64,000 bases of DNA from Caulobacter sp. 73W (GTDB lineage: Bacteria; Pseudomonadota; Alphaproteobacteria; Caulobacterales; Caulobacteraceae), in assembly GCF_041021955.1 (NCBI RefSeq), contig NZ_CP158375.1, positions 1,054,001 to 1,118,000 of the forward strand. Direction: 5' to 3'. Numbering within the stretch: position 1 is the first letter of the stretch; the number at the start of each line of letters is the position of its first letter. The translations under genes and the position numbers were made by a program. The notes under the pieces are model-generated. The model saw only the letters and a program-made list of their open reading frames with translations, ran no database searches and had not been told where the DNA came from. Below, one piece after another: positions 10,097 to 17,969 of this stretch.

Positions 10097-11089
10097 ATGC
10101 GCGAAGACTTGCCTGAAGACGAAGCCGATTTCGAAGTACGGCTGGTGCAGATTGGTGACGGCGCGGCGGGCGATCGGCTGGACAAGGCCTTGGCCGCCGC
10201 CGTTCCCGACCTGTCCCGCGCCCGCCTTCAGGCCCTGATGGCCGAGGGCCTGATCCGGCGCGACGGCGCGGCGCTGACCTCCGGCTCCTCAAAGGCCGCG
10301 GTCGGCGAGTATGAGATCCTGATCCCGCCCCCTGCTCCGGCGGAGCCGCAGCCCGAAGCGATCCCCCTGACCGTCCTGTTCGAGGACGAGGACCTGATCG
10401 TCATCGACAAGCCGGCCGGCATGGCGGTCCACCCCGCGCCGGGCACGGACAGCGGCACCCTGGTCAACGCCCTGCTGCATCACTGCGGCGACAGCCTGTC
10501 GGGGGTCGGCGGCGTGGCGCGTCCGGGCATCGTCCATCGCCTGGACAAGGAAACCTCGGGCGTCATGGTCGCCGCCAAGTCCGACGCCGCGCACCAGGGG
10601 CTGTCGAAGCTGTTCGCGACGCACGACATCGACCGCGTCTATGTCGCCCTGACCCGAGGCGCGCCCCATCCGTCCAAGGGCACGGTCGACACCCTGATCG
10701 GCCGCTCCAGCAGCGACCGCAAGAAGATGGCCGTGCTGAAAAGCGGCGGCCGCCAAGCTATCACCCACTACGCGGTGGAGAAGGCCTTCGGCCCGCAGGA
10801 AAAGCCCCTGGCGGCGCGGGTCTCGTGCCGCCTGCAGACCGGCCGCACCCATCAGATCCGCGTCCACATGGCGTCCAAGGGCGCGCCCTGCCTGGGCGAC
10901 CCCGTCTATGGCTCGGGCACCCCGGCGCCCGTGGTGCGCGAGGCGATCACCGCTTCCGGCCTGTCGCGCCAGGCCCTGCACGCCGCCGTGCTGGGCTTCG
11001 TCCATCCGGTGACCGGCCAGACCCTGCGGTTCGAGACGCCGATGCCGGCCGACATGGCTGGGCTGGAAGCGGCCCTGTCAGCGCTCTGA
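10097..11089 (+). CDS. rluD: 23S rRNA pseudouridine synthase, RluD/RluA family
   Basis: Isomerises uridine to pseudouridine in 23S rRNA (helix 69 for RluD). Domain order is right: an S4 RNA-binding domain (about residues 10-75, RLDKALAAAVPDLSRARLQALM), then the catalytic domain with the Asp-bearing motif HRLDKETSGVMV, and RTHQIRVHMA near the C-terminus. 330 residues. ATG 10097 is preceded immediately by an alternative GTG at 10094. It is divergent from the TonB-receptor gene. RluD versus RluC/RluA cannot be fixed from motifs alone, but the N-terminal S4 domain and ESVDEEDA-like acidic leader favour RluD. Confidence 0.88.
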   Translation: MREDLPEDEADFEVRLVQIGDGAAGDRLDKALAAAVPDLSRARLQALMAEGLIRRDGAALTSGSSKAAVGEYEILIPPPAPAEPQPEAIPLTVLFEDEDLIVIDKPAGMAVHPAPGTDSGTLVNALLHHCGDSLSGVGGVARPGIVHRLDKETSGVMVAAKSDAAHQGLSKLFATHDIDRVYVALTRGAPHPSKGTVDTLIGRSSSDRKKMAVLKSGGRQAITHYAVEKAFGPQEKPLAARVSCRLQTGRTHQIRVHMASKGAPCLGDPVYGSGTPAPVVREAITASGLSRQALHAAVLGFVHPVTGQTLRFETPMPADMAGLEAALSAL

Positions 11090-11173
11090 CCCGATCCCGC
11101 GCAGCGCATTGTTCGCGGGTGTGGGGAAAACCTATAGTTCCGCCAAACACCAACAAAGACTGGGAAGAACCCC

Positions 11174-12835
11174 ATGGCTGAAGCCTTGATCCTCGCCGGG
11201 CTGACCGACCTTCTGCGCGAGGCGGCCGAGGGGGCGAAGGCCTTCGTCCGGGCCGCGAAGCCGGCGGTGAAGGCCCGCATCAGCGTCGATGGCAAAATCG
11301 ACCGCAAGCTGGCCGATGATGAGCAGCACGCGGTCCATGGCTTTGGCTGGTACGCCGCCTATGCCGAACTGATGGTCCAGGTGGCCGAGTGGGCCGCCAA
11401 CCTCGATGACGAAGGCCGCTTCGGCGAGATCGAGGCCCTGCTGGCCCAGCTGCTGTTCGCCGAATACGCCAGCCAGCTGGTCGGCGGCATTCCCATGAAC
11501 CAGGGCGAGATCATCCGCCCGTCCGACCTGGGCGTCGGCGACGAGGCGGTGGAGCACCTGTTCGCCCCCGCCCTGACCATCCTGCTGTCGCAGGGCGGCG
11601 GCCAGGGCGTGAAGACCCGGCTGGCCCGCCGGCTGGCCGAGGGGCGCGGTCGCCCCACGCTGGAGAACACCGGACTGGACGAGACCTTCGAGATGATCCG
11701 GGACCAGTTCCACGCTTTCGCCCAGGAGAAGGTCGTCCCCTACGCCCACCAGTGGCACTTGAAGGACGAGCTGATCCCGCTGGAGCTGCTGGAGGAGCTG
11801 GGCCAGTTGGGCGTCTTCGGCCTGACCATCCCCGAGGAATACGGCGGCTCCGGCCTGGGCAAGACCGCCATGTGCGTGGTGTCCGAAGAGCTGTCGCGCG
11901 GCTGGATCGGCGTCGGCTCCCTGGGCACCCGGTCGGAGATCGCCGCCGAGCTGATCCTGAGCGGCGGCACGGAAGAACAGAAGAACGACTGGCTGCCGGT
12001 CATCGCCTCGGCCGAGATCCTGCCGACCGCCGTCTTCACCGAGCCGAACACCGGCTCCGACCTCGGCTCCCTGCGCACCCGCGCCACGCGGGAGGGCGGG
12101 CACTACACCGTCACCGGAAACAAGACCTGGATCACCCATGCGGCCCGCGCGGACATGATGACCCTGCTGGTGCGCACCGATCCGAACAGCACCGACTATC
12201 GCGGCCTGTCCATGTTGCTGGCCCCCAAGATGCGCGGCGACGAGGACGAGGCCTTCCCCACCCCCGGCATGACCGGCGGCGAGATCGGCGTCATCGGCTA
12301 TCGCGGGATGAAGGAATACGAGATCGGCTTCGACGGCTTCACCGTCCCGGCCGCGAACCTGCTGGGCGGGGTCGAGGGCCAGGGCTTCAAGCAGCTGATG
12401 GCGACCTTCGAGAGCGCCCGCATCCAGACCGCGGCCCGCGCCATCGGCGTGGCTCAGTCGGCCATGGAGACTGGCCTGTCATATGCCCTCGACCGCAAGC
12501 AGTTCGGTCAGGCGATCTTCGAATTCCCCCGCGTCCACAACAAGCTGGCCATGATGGCCGCCGAGCTGATGGGCGTGCGCCAGCTGACCTATTTCGCCGC
12601 CCGGCGGAAGGACGATGGGGAGCGCTGCGACCTGGAGGCGGGCATGGCCAAGCTGATCGCCGCCCGCGTGGCCTGGGCGGCGGCCGACAACGCGCTGCAG
12701 ATCCACGGCGGCAACGGCTTCGCGGTGGAATTGCCCGCCAGCCGGCTTCTGGCCGACGCGCGCATCCTGAACATCTTCGAGGGAGCGGGAGAGATCCAGG
12801 CGCAGGTCATCGCCCGGCGTTTGCTGGAGGATTAG
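11174..12835 (+). CDS. mcd: (2S)-methylsuccinyl-CoA dehydrogenase-type acyl-CoA dehydrogenase
   Basis: A 553-residue flavoprotein. Ordinary acyl-CoA dehydrogenases have about 380 residues; this one has an extra N-terminal domain of about 165 residues before the catalytic core begins (ETFEMIRDQFHAFAQEKV). That architecture and the C-terminal block DNALQIHGGNGFAVE...ILNIFEGAGEIQAQ are characteristic of methylsuccinyl-CoA dehydrogenase of the ethylmalonyl-CoA pathway, which oxidises methylsuccinyl-CoA to mesaconyl-CoA and passes electrons to ETF. The catalytic Glu is in IFEGAGEIQ, near residue 538. TetR genes, a cobalamin adenosyltransferase and etfBA follow within 3 kb, consistent with the pathway. 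The other pathway enzymes (ccr, ecm, mch) are outside the window, so a related acyl-CoA substrate is not excluded. Confidence 0.85.
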   Translation: MAEALILAGLTDLLREAAEGAKAFVRAAKPAVKARISVDGKIDRKLADDEQHAVHGFGWYAAYAELMVQVAEWAANLDDEGRFGEIEALLAQLLFAEYASQLVGGIPMNQGEIIRPSDLGVGDEAVEHLFAPALTILLSQGGGQGVKTRLARRLAEGRGRPTLENTGLDETFEMIRDQFHAFAQEKVVPYAHQWHLKDELIPLELLEELGQLGVFGLTIPEEYGGSGLGKTAMCVVSEELSRGWIGVGSLGTRSEIAAELILSGGTEEQKNDWLPVIASAEILPTAVFTEPNTGSDLGSLRTRATREGGHYTVTGNKTWITHAARADMMTLLVRTDPNSTDYRGLSMLLAPKMRGDEDEAFPTPGMTGGEIGVIGYRGMKEYEIGFDGFTVPAANLLGGVEGQGFKQLMATFESARIQTAARAIGVAQSAMETGLSYALDRKQFGQAIFEFPRVHNKLAMMAAELMGVRQLTYFAARRKDDGERCDLEAGMAKLIAARVAWAAADNALQIHGGNGFAVELPASRLLADARILNIFEGAGEIQAQVIARRLLED

Positions 12836-12849
12836 AGTTTGCTGGAGGA

Positions 12850-13470
12850 CTAGTTCGCCTTGGCGGCGAAGCCCTTGGCGATCATTTCGACCTGCCGGGC
12901 GAAGAGACCCATGATCTCCTCCTCGCCCGCGCCCTGCGCCACCATGCGGAAGTTCCAGGCGTAGACCCCGGCCACCGTGTCGACCACCAGGTCGACATCG
13001 GTCTCGGGCGCGACGTCGCCGCGCGCGATGCCGTCGAGGACCACTTGGCGCATGTGACCCAGCAGGCGCTGGTTGTGACCGAACGGCCGCGCGCCCGGCG
13101 CCGGATAGGGATCGAAGGCCAGCCCGATATGGGCCAGCGTCACCTTCGGTCGCTGGGAGTTGAAGCTGAAGATGACGCGCATGACCTCCACCAGCCGTTC
13201 GGCGGTGGAGCCTTCGAATTCGGGGAGGCGGCGCTCGAGCTCCTGATAGAGCCCTTCTTCCGCCCAGTCGTAGACCACGTGCTGGAGCACCTCGGCCTTC
13301 GAAGCAAAGGTGGTGAAGACGCCACCGATCGACACGCCCGCCCGTTCGGCGATGACGCGGATGGTGGCGTCTTCATACCCGATTTCCGCGAAGAGCTCGC
13401 GGGCGGCCTTCAGAACCTTCTGGCGCGTGGCCAGCTTCTGAGCCTTACGGATGCCCAAGGGCTGGTCCAT
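12850..13470 (-). CDS. TetR-family transcriptional regulator (first of a tandem pair)
   Basis: A 206-residue TetR repressor. The start at 13470 (MDQPLGIRKAQKLATRQK) gives a standard N-terminus; upstream in-frame codons would overlap the neighbouring tetR gene. The helix-turn-helix is at about residues 30-60 (ATIRVIAERAGVSIGGVFTT). The C-terminal ligand domain is unassigned. It lies 5 bases after the other TetR gene, with which it shares the N-terminal pattern (RQKVLKAARELF versus REKVLEAARTLF), suggesting an old tandem duplication. It is convergent with mcd, whose stop is 14 bases away. Regulation of the surrounding acyl-CoA genes is plausible but unproven. Confidence 0.88.
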   Translation of the reverse strand: MDQPLGIRKAQKLATRQKVLKAARELFAEIGYEDATIRVIAERAGVSIGGVFTTFASKAEVLQHVVYDWAEEGLYQELERRLPEFEGSTAERLVEVMRVIFSFNSQRPKVTLAHIGLAFDPYPAPGARPFGHNQRLLGHMRQVVLDGIARGDVAPETDVDLVVDTVAGVYAWNFRMVAQGAGEEEIMGLFARQVEMIAKGFAAKAN

Positions 13471-13475
13471 GGGAC

Positions 13476-14126
13476 TTAGGGGCGAGCGCCCCGAAGCAGC
13501 ATGGACAGCTGCGTGGACAGACGGGCGGTCAATTGCTCCACGCCCAGCTCGTCGAACACGGCGCGGCGGTAGTTGACCAGATAGAGGTCCCACACGGTGT
13601 CCAGCAGCAGGCCCAGATCGACCGTCTTGGCGATCTCGCCGTCGGCCACGCCGCGCTTCAGCGCCGCTTCGACCAGAGCCAGCAGCGGCTTCAGGGCCAC
13701 GCGGTGCTCGTTCTCGTTGTTGGCGTCGCGGGTCCAGGACGCGGAGATCACGGCCTGCACCATCGGCAGCTGCTTCAGGTAGAGGCTGTAGCCCGCGCCG
13801 AACATGCCGAGCAGAACCTGCTCGACGCCCTTGGCGTTGGCGGCGGCGGCGGACATCTGCTCGTGCAGCAGTTCCAGGTCGCCCTTGATGATGGCGTCGA
13901 ACAGTTCGCTCTTGTCCGCGAAATTGGCGAACACGGCGCCGGTCGACATGCCGGCGGCTTGAGCGATGTCACGAATGGTCGCGCCTTCGTAGCCGCGCTG
14001 GATGAACAGCGTGCGGGCCGCCTCCAGGACTTTTTCGCGGGTACGCTGCTTGGCGATCGTACGACGGTTGACCTTGACCGGATGGGCTTCGGACTCGGCC
14101 TCGATGGTGAGAGGTTCGTAGCTCAT
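13476..14126 (-). CDS. TetR-family transcriptional regulator (second of a tandem pair)
   Basis: A 216-residue TetR-type repressor with a 25-residue acidic leader, then the DNA-binding domain (RTREKVLEAARTLFIQRGYE, ATIRDIAQAAGMSTGAVFAN) and an all-helical ligand domain. It is the promoter-proximal gene of the two-gene tetR operon. A 30-bp near-perfect palindrome lies 138 bases upstream at 14264-14293, a natural candidate for its own operator, shared with the divergent HIG1-like gene. The inducer is unknown; an acyl-CoA would fit the neighbourhood. Confidence 0.9.
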   Translation of the reverse strand: MSYEPLTIEAESEAHPVKVNRRTIAKQRTREKVLEAARTLFIQRGYEGATIRDIAQAAGMSTGAVFANFADKSELFDAIIKGDLELLHEQMSAAAANAKGVEQVLLGMFGAGYSLYLKQLPMVQAVISASWTRDANNENEHRVALKPLLALVEAALKRGVADGEIAKTVDLGLLLDTVWDLYLVNYRRAVFDELGVEQLTARLSTQLSMLLRGARP

Positions 14127-14263
14127 GAGGTGAAGACGACCGCGATACGGGTCGCGTCCTTGTGACGGTTCATATCTCTGCTTTTATCCTTGGCGGCCGG
14201 TTAGATCCGACCCGTTCAGCCCCACAGCCAAGCCAAGAACTAACACCTAACAGCACTTTTTGC

Positions 14264-14293
14264 AAATTTCGCTGAACATGTTCTGCGAAATTT
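14264..14293. promoter_or_regulatory. 30-bp palindrome, probable TetR operator
   Basis: Fourteen of fifteen base pairs are symmetrical about position 14278.5; the only mismatch is 14273/14284. The core is GAACATGTTC flanked by AATTTCGC and GCGAAATT. It lies in the 217-base divergent gap between the tandem tetR genes and the HIG1-like gene, 50 bases before the latter. AT-rich half-sites of this size are typical of TetR dimers or dimer pairs. Assignment is by position and symmetry only. Confidence 0.6.
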
Positions 14294-14343
14294 CGGAGCG
14301 CATCGCCGTGGCGCCGATAGGGCCGGCGCAGTAGCATGACGCA

Positions 14344-14541
14344 ATGGATACGCTTTTCCTCATCCTCGTCCCGATCGCGCTGCTCGCGGTGCTCGGCGTG
14401 CTGGGCATCGGCCTGTACACCTTGGCCCGGGGCGGCGACGGCTCGCCCGCCCGCTCCAACAAGCTGATGCAGCTGCGTGTGGTCCTTCAGGCCGTGGCCA
14501 TCCTGGTCGTCCTGGCGGCGGTCTGGATCAAGAGCCGCTAG
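14344..14541 (+). CDS. Small HIG1-domain-like twin-transmembrane protein
   Basis: A 65-residue protein with two hydrophobic helices (about residues 3-26 and 44-62) joined by a short basic loop. The loop/second-helix motif KLMQLRVVLQAVAI resembles the HIG1 (hypoxia-induced gene 1) signature, found in small alphaproteobacterial proteins and in mitochondrial factors that associate with cytochrome oxidase supercomplexes. Its stop codon nearly touches the GTG of the downstream adenosyltransferase gene, so the two are co-transcribed. It is read away from the 30-bp palindrome. Family call is moderate, since the protein is tiny. Confidence 0.7.
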   Translation: MDTLFLILVPIALLAVLGVLGIGLYTLARGGDGSPARSNKLMQLRVVLQAVAILVVLAAVWIKSR

Positions 14542-14543
14542 GG

Positions 14544-15122
14544 GTGGTCACCCTCAACCACATCTACACGCGCACCGGCGACAAGGGCATGACGCGTCTG
14601 TCCACGGGCGCGCCGGTCAGCAAGGCCTCCTTGCGGGTCGAGACCTATGGCGCGGTGGACGAGACCAACGCCTGCCTGGGCCTGGTGCGGCTGCATACGG
14701 CGCACGACGCCGTGCTCGACCCGATCCTCGGCCGAATCCAGAACGAGCTGTTCGACCTGGGCGCCGACCTGGCCACGCCGGAACAGCACGGCAAGCCGGA
14801 CTGGGAGCCCCTGCGCATCCTCGACAGCCAGGTCTCGCGGCTGGAGAGCGAGATCGACGAACTGAACGCCGCCCTCTCGCCGCTGAAGTCCTTCGTGCTG
14901 CCAGGCGGCTCGCCCACGGCGGCCTATCTGCATCAGGCCCGCACGGTCTGCCGCCGGGCCGAGCGCCTTTGCGTGGCCCTGATGGCCGAGCCCGGCGAGA
15001 TCGTCGGCGAGCCGGCGCTCAAATACCTAAATCGCCTGTCGGACCTGCTGTTCGTCGCCTCGCGCCACGCCAACGACAAGGGCGCTGGCGACGTGCTCTG
15101 GCGGCCGGGCGCGACGCGCTAG
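14544..15122 (+). CDS. pduO: ATP:cob(I)alamin adenosyltransferase, PduO type
   Basis: Transfers the 5'-deoxyadenosyl group of ATP to cob(I)alamin to make coenzyme B12. The 192-residue protein has the PduO/MMAB signatures: the N-terminal nucleotide motif YTRTGDKGMTRL, ETYGAVDETNACLG, LPGGSPTAAYLHQARTVCRR and YLNRLSDLLFVASR. Initiation is at GTG 14544, two bases after the upstream stop codon. AdoCbl is the cofactor of methylmalonyl- and ethylmalonyl-CoA mutases, so its place near mcd and etfBA is sensible. Sometimes called cobO2 or MMAB; no B12 biosynthetic genes are adjacent. Confidence 0.93.
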   Translation: MVTLNHIYTRTGDKGMTRLSTGAPVSKASLRVETYGAVDETNACLGLVRLHTAHDAVLDPILGRIQNELFDLGADLATPEQHGKPDWEPLRILDSQVSRLESEIDELNAALSPLKSFVLPGGSPTAAYLHQARTVCRRAERLCVALMAEPGEIVGEPALKYLNRLSDLLFVASRHANDKGAGDVLWRPGATR

Positions 15123-15125
15123 GCG

Positions 15126-15437
15126 CTATTTCTTCGGCGGCGTCGCCGGCGCGGGCTCTGCGGCCGGAGCCAGGGCGGCGTCCGGGACCGACTGCGGCGC
15201 GACCCGCTCGGTGGTGTTCGGATCTTCCGCCTGGAACGGCTTATTGGGCCGGCCGGTGATCATATAGAGCGGCACGGGCACGGCGCAGGTGCGGGTCCGC
15301 GGATCCCACCAGTTGCCCTTCAGTTCGCAGCGCTTGCCCGGCCACACCCAGAAGACGTGGTAGACGAGCACGGCCACGCAGCTGACGGCGAAGACGGCCA
15401 GAAAGATGATCTTCAGGCGGGTGAGGAACCGGTTCAT
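15126..15437 (-). CDS. Single-span membrane-anchored hypothetical protein
   Basis: A 103-residue protein starting at MNRFLTRLK (15437), which gives a normal signal-anchor helix (IIFLAVFAVSCVAVLVYHVFWVW). The remainder is a small periplasmic part with two cysteines (KRCELKGNWWDPRTRTCAVP), probably a disulfide, and an Ala/Pro-rich tail ending TPPKK. I do not recognise the family. It is convergent with the adenosyltransferase gene, whose stop is 4 bases away, and divergent from etfB. The in-frame upstream codons to 15542 encode an unlikely Arg-rich leader. Confidence 0.65.
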   Translation of the reverse strand: MNRFLTRLKIIFLAVFAVSCVAVLVYHVFWVWPGKRCELKGNWWDPRTRTCAVPVPLYMITGRPNKPFQAEDPNTTERVAPQSVPDAALAPAAEPAPATPPKK

Positions 15438-15611
15438 GGCGATCGCCTTTAGTCGGCCAGGACGCGCTTTTCTAGGGGCGAAGCGCCGCAACCGAATGTC
15501 TTTCGCAACAAACCTGACGTTGACGCTAACGGAAGCTTGCAATGCGCGGCGGAGCCTTTAATTCCCATTGGGAACGAAGGAACGCTTAGTCAGACAAAGA
15601 GGCTGAACCCG

Positions 15612-16361
15612 ATGAAGGTGCTGGTCCCGGTCAAACGGGTGATCGACTACAACGTCAAGGCGCGGGTCAAACCCGACCAAACCGGCGTTGATCTCGCCAA
15701 CGTGAAGATGTCCATGAACCCGTTCGACGAGATCGGTGTCGAGGAAGCTGTCCGCCTGAAGGAAAAGGGCGCCGTGGAAGAGATCGTCGTGGTCTCGATC
15801 GGCCCGGCGCAGGCCCAGGAAACCATCCGCACCGCCCTGGCCATGGGCGCCGACCGGGGCATCCTGATCCAGACCGACGCCGATCCGGAGCCACTGGCCG
15901 TCGCCAAGCTGCTGAAGGCGGTCGTGGGCGAAGAGAACCCCAACTTCATCGTCATGGGCAAGCAGGCCATCGACGGCGACAACAACGCCGTGGGCCAGAT
16001 GCTGGCCGCCCTGCTCGACTGGCCGCAAGCCACCTTCGCCTCGAAGGTCGAGCTTTCGGGCAAGTCCGCCAAGGTCACCCGCGAAGTCGACGGCGGCCTG
16101 CAGACCCTGGACGTGGACCTGCCGGCGGTGATCACCGCCGACCTGCGCCTCAATGAGCCGCGCTACGCCTCGCTGCCCAACATCATGAAGGCCAAGAAGA
16201 AGCCGATCGACACCAAGTCGCCCGCCGACTACGGCGTCGATGTCGCTCCGCGCCTGAAGGTCCTGAAGGTCACCGAGCCGGCCAAGCGCTCGGCCGGCAT
16301 CAAGGTCGAGACCGCGTCCGACCTCGTCATGAAGCTGAAGAACGAAGCGGGGGTGCTCTAA
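15612..16361 (+). CDS. etfB: Electron transfer flavoprotein, beta subunit
   Basis: The 249-residue small subunit of the ETF heterodimer, which carries electrons from acyl-CoA dehydrogenases to ETF:quinone oxidoreductase. The start [20 protein letters not shown] is canonical. The AMP-binding region ([32 protein letters not shown]) and the C-terminal recognition loop ([24 protein letters not shown]) are intact. The stop codon overlaps the ATG of etfA (TAATG), so translation is coupled. Physically near mcd, whose natural acceptor is ETF. Confidence 0.97.
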   Translation: MKVLVPVKRVIDYNVKARVKPDQTGVDLANVKMSMNPFDEIGVEEAVRLKEKGAVEEIVVVSIGPAQAQETIRTALAMGADRGILIQTDADPEPLAVAKLLKAVVGEENPNFIVMGKQAIDGDNNAVGQMLAALLDWPQATFASKVELSGKSAKVTREVDGGLQTLDVDLPAVITADLRLNEPRYASLPNIMKAKKKPIDTKSPADYGVDVAPRLKVLKVTEPAKRSAGIKVETASDLVMKLKNEAGVL

Positions 16362-17305
16362 TGGCCGTTCTCGTCATCGCCGATCATCATGACGGCCAAG
16401 TGCGCGACACCACCCACAAGACCGTCACCGCCGCCCAAGGATTCGGGGGCGACATCGACATCCTGGTCGCCGGCAAGGGCGTGGACGCGGCGGCCAAGGC
16501 CGCGGCCGGCATCGCCGGCGTCCGCAAGGTTCTGACCGCCGACAGCGACGCCCTGGGCCAAGGCCTGGCGGAAGCTTTCGAGGCCACCCTCGTCCCGCTG
16601 GCCGCCGGCTACGACGCCGTCCTGATCCCCTCGACCTCGCAGGGCAAGAACGTCGCGCCGCGCATCGCCGCCAAGCTCGACGTCTCGCTGATCAGCGACA
16701 TCATCGAAGTGGTCGACGCCAAGACCTTCGTGCGCCCGATCTACGCCGGCAACGCCCTGGAGACCGTCCAGACCAGCGACGCCAAGGTGATCGCCACCGT
16801 CCGCCCGACCGTCTTCAAGGCCGCGGCCGAAGGCGGCTCGGCCTCTGTCGAGAAGGCGAACGCCGCCGGCGCTCCGGCCCACACGCGCTTCGTCTCCGAA
16901 GAGATGGTCAAGTCGGACCGCCCCGAGTTGGGCGCCGCCAAGATCGTCGTCTCGGGCGGCCGCGCCATGGGTTCGGCCGAAGAGTTCCAGCGCGTGATCG
17001 AGCCCCTGGCCGATCTGCTGGGCGCGGCTGTCGGCGCCTCGCGCGCCGCCGTCGACGCCGGCTACGCCCCGAACGACTACCAGGTCGGCCAGACCGGCAA
17101 GGTCGTCGCCCCGTCGCTGTACATCGCGGTCGGCATCTCGGGCGCCATCCAGCACCTGGCCGGCATGAAGGACTCCAAGGTCATCGTCGCCATCAACAAG
17201 GATGCCGACGCCCCGATCTTCCAGGTCGCCGACTACGGCCTGGTGGCGGACTACAAGACCGCCATTCCCGAACTGACCGAGGCCCTCAAGGCCGCCGGCA
17301 AGTAA
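16361..17305 (+). CDS. etfA: Electron transfer flavoprotein, alpha subunit
   Basis: The 314-residue large subunit, holding the FAD of the ETF dimer. The C-terminal FAD domain shows the usual block [22 protein letters not shown], then [20 protein letters not shown] and [18 protein letters not shown]. The N-terminal domain ([20 protein letters not shown]) is normal. It overlaps etfB by one base and is followed by a strong terminator at 17331-17360, so etfBA forms a two-gene unit. No etfD (ETF:quinone oxidoreductase) is in the window. Confidence 0.97.
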   Translation: MAVLVIADHHDGQVRDTTHKTVTAAQGFGGDIDILVAGKGVDAAAKAAAGIAGVRKVLTADSDALGQGLAEAFEATLVPLAAGYDAVLIPSTSQGKNVAPRIAAKLDVSLISDIIEVVDAKTFVRPIYAGNALETVQTSDAKVIATVRPTVFKAAAEGGSASVEKANAAGAPAHTRFVSEEMVKSDRPELGAAKIVVSGGRAMGSAEEFQRVIEPLADLLGAAVGASRAAVDAGYAPNDYQVGQTGKVVAPSLYIAVGISGAIQHLAGMKDSKVIVAINKDADAPIFQVADYGLVADYKTAIPELTEALKAAGK

Positions 17306-17330
17306 GGCTTCTCCTCATCGGAGAACGCGA

Positions 17331-17360
17331 AGGCCCGGAAGGCGACTTCCGGGCCTTTTT
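17331..17360 (+). terminator. Intrinsic terminator of etfBA
   Basis: A 10-bp stem AGGCCCGGAA (17331-17340) / TTCCGGGCCT (17347-17356), 6-base loop, followed by TTTTT. It begins 26 bases after the etfA stop. Confidence 0.9.
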
Positions 17361-17414
17361 GCGTGTCTGCGCGCCTTACTTGCCGACTCGGGCGAACACC
17401 CGCACACATGGTTA

Positions 17415-17969
17415 ATGGCCCTTACGCCGCTCAATAATTCCGCGTTCCTGCGCCAGCCCGCCGGCCGTCCGGCGGGAGATGCGGCGACGCCAGGCCGTGG
17501 CGCGACGCCGGCCCCCGCACCATCGACGCCGGACGCCGTCAATCGCGCGCCGCTTCCATCGCAGATCGCCACGCCCGAAGAACTGGCCCGCCAGCAGCAG
17601 CGCGGCCTGACCGCGACCAAGGCGGTCGATGAGAGCGCGCCGGTCGAAACCCTCTACGCCACCGTGCGCGCCGGCGCCGAAGTGATCGCCGAGATCGCCA
17701 ACAGCGGCGCCGTCACCTCGCGCGGCTCGGCCCTGTCCCTGGGCGGCGCGGACGAGCGCGGCCTGCTGGGACCGGAACTGGCCGCCCACCGCGCCGAGAA
17801 GATCGCGACCGCTTACGGCGCCAAGGTCGAGATGGCGGCCACCGCCCAGACCCAGGAACAGTACGAGGACGAGGTCACCGCCCGCGCCCTCGCCCCCCGC
17901 CGAGAGGTCGGCGCCTACGCCAAGGCCTTCCAGGGCGAAGACGCCGCCTGGTGGAAGAAAGACGTCTAG
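17415..17969 (+). CDS. Hypothetical Ala/Pro-rich protein
   Basis: A 184-residue protein I do not recognise. The first 70 residues are low-complexity Ala/Pro/Gly without a signal peptide. The rest is helical (VETLYATVRAGAEVIAEIAN, LAAHRAEKIATAYGAKVEMA) and ends in AFQGEDAAWWKKDV. Codon usage resembles its neighbours, which supports it as a real gene. It begins 55 bases after the etfA terminator, so it needs its own promoter. The organisation (disordered N-terminus, compact helical C-terminus) would suit a cytosolic or flagellar accessory protein, but that is speculation. Confidence 0.6.
   Translation: MALTPLNNSAFLRQPAGRPAGDAATPGRGATPAPAPSTPDAVNRAPLPSQIATPEELARQQQRGLTATKAVDESAPVETLYATVRAGAEVIAEIANSGAVTSRGSALSLGGADERGLLGPELAAHRAEKIATAYGAKVEMAATAQTQEQYEDEVTARALAPRREVGAYAKAFQGEDAAWWKKDV

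Noticed and set aside
10080..10292. A 70-codon frame antisense to the rluD start
   Set aside because: Arg/Pro-rich shadow frame lying opposite the conserved S4 domain.
11752..13479. A 575-codon frame overlapping mcd and the first TetR gene
   Set aside because: A low-complexity Arg/Pro/Gly frame running through two well-supported genes.
15537..15611. An upstream extension of etfB
   Set aside because: EtfB proteins start MKVLVPVKR; the additional 25 codons have no similarity to the family.
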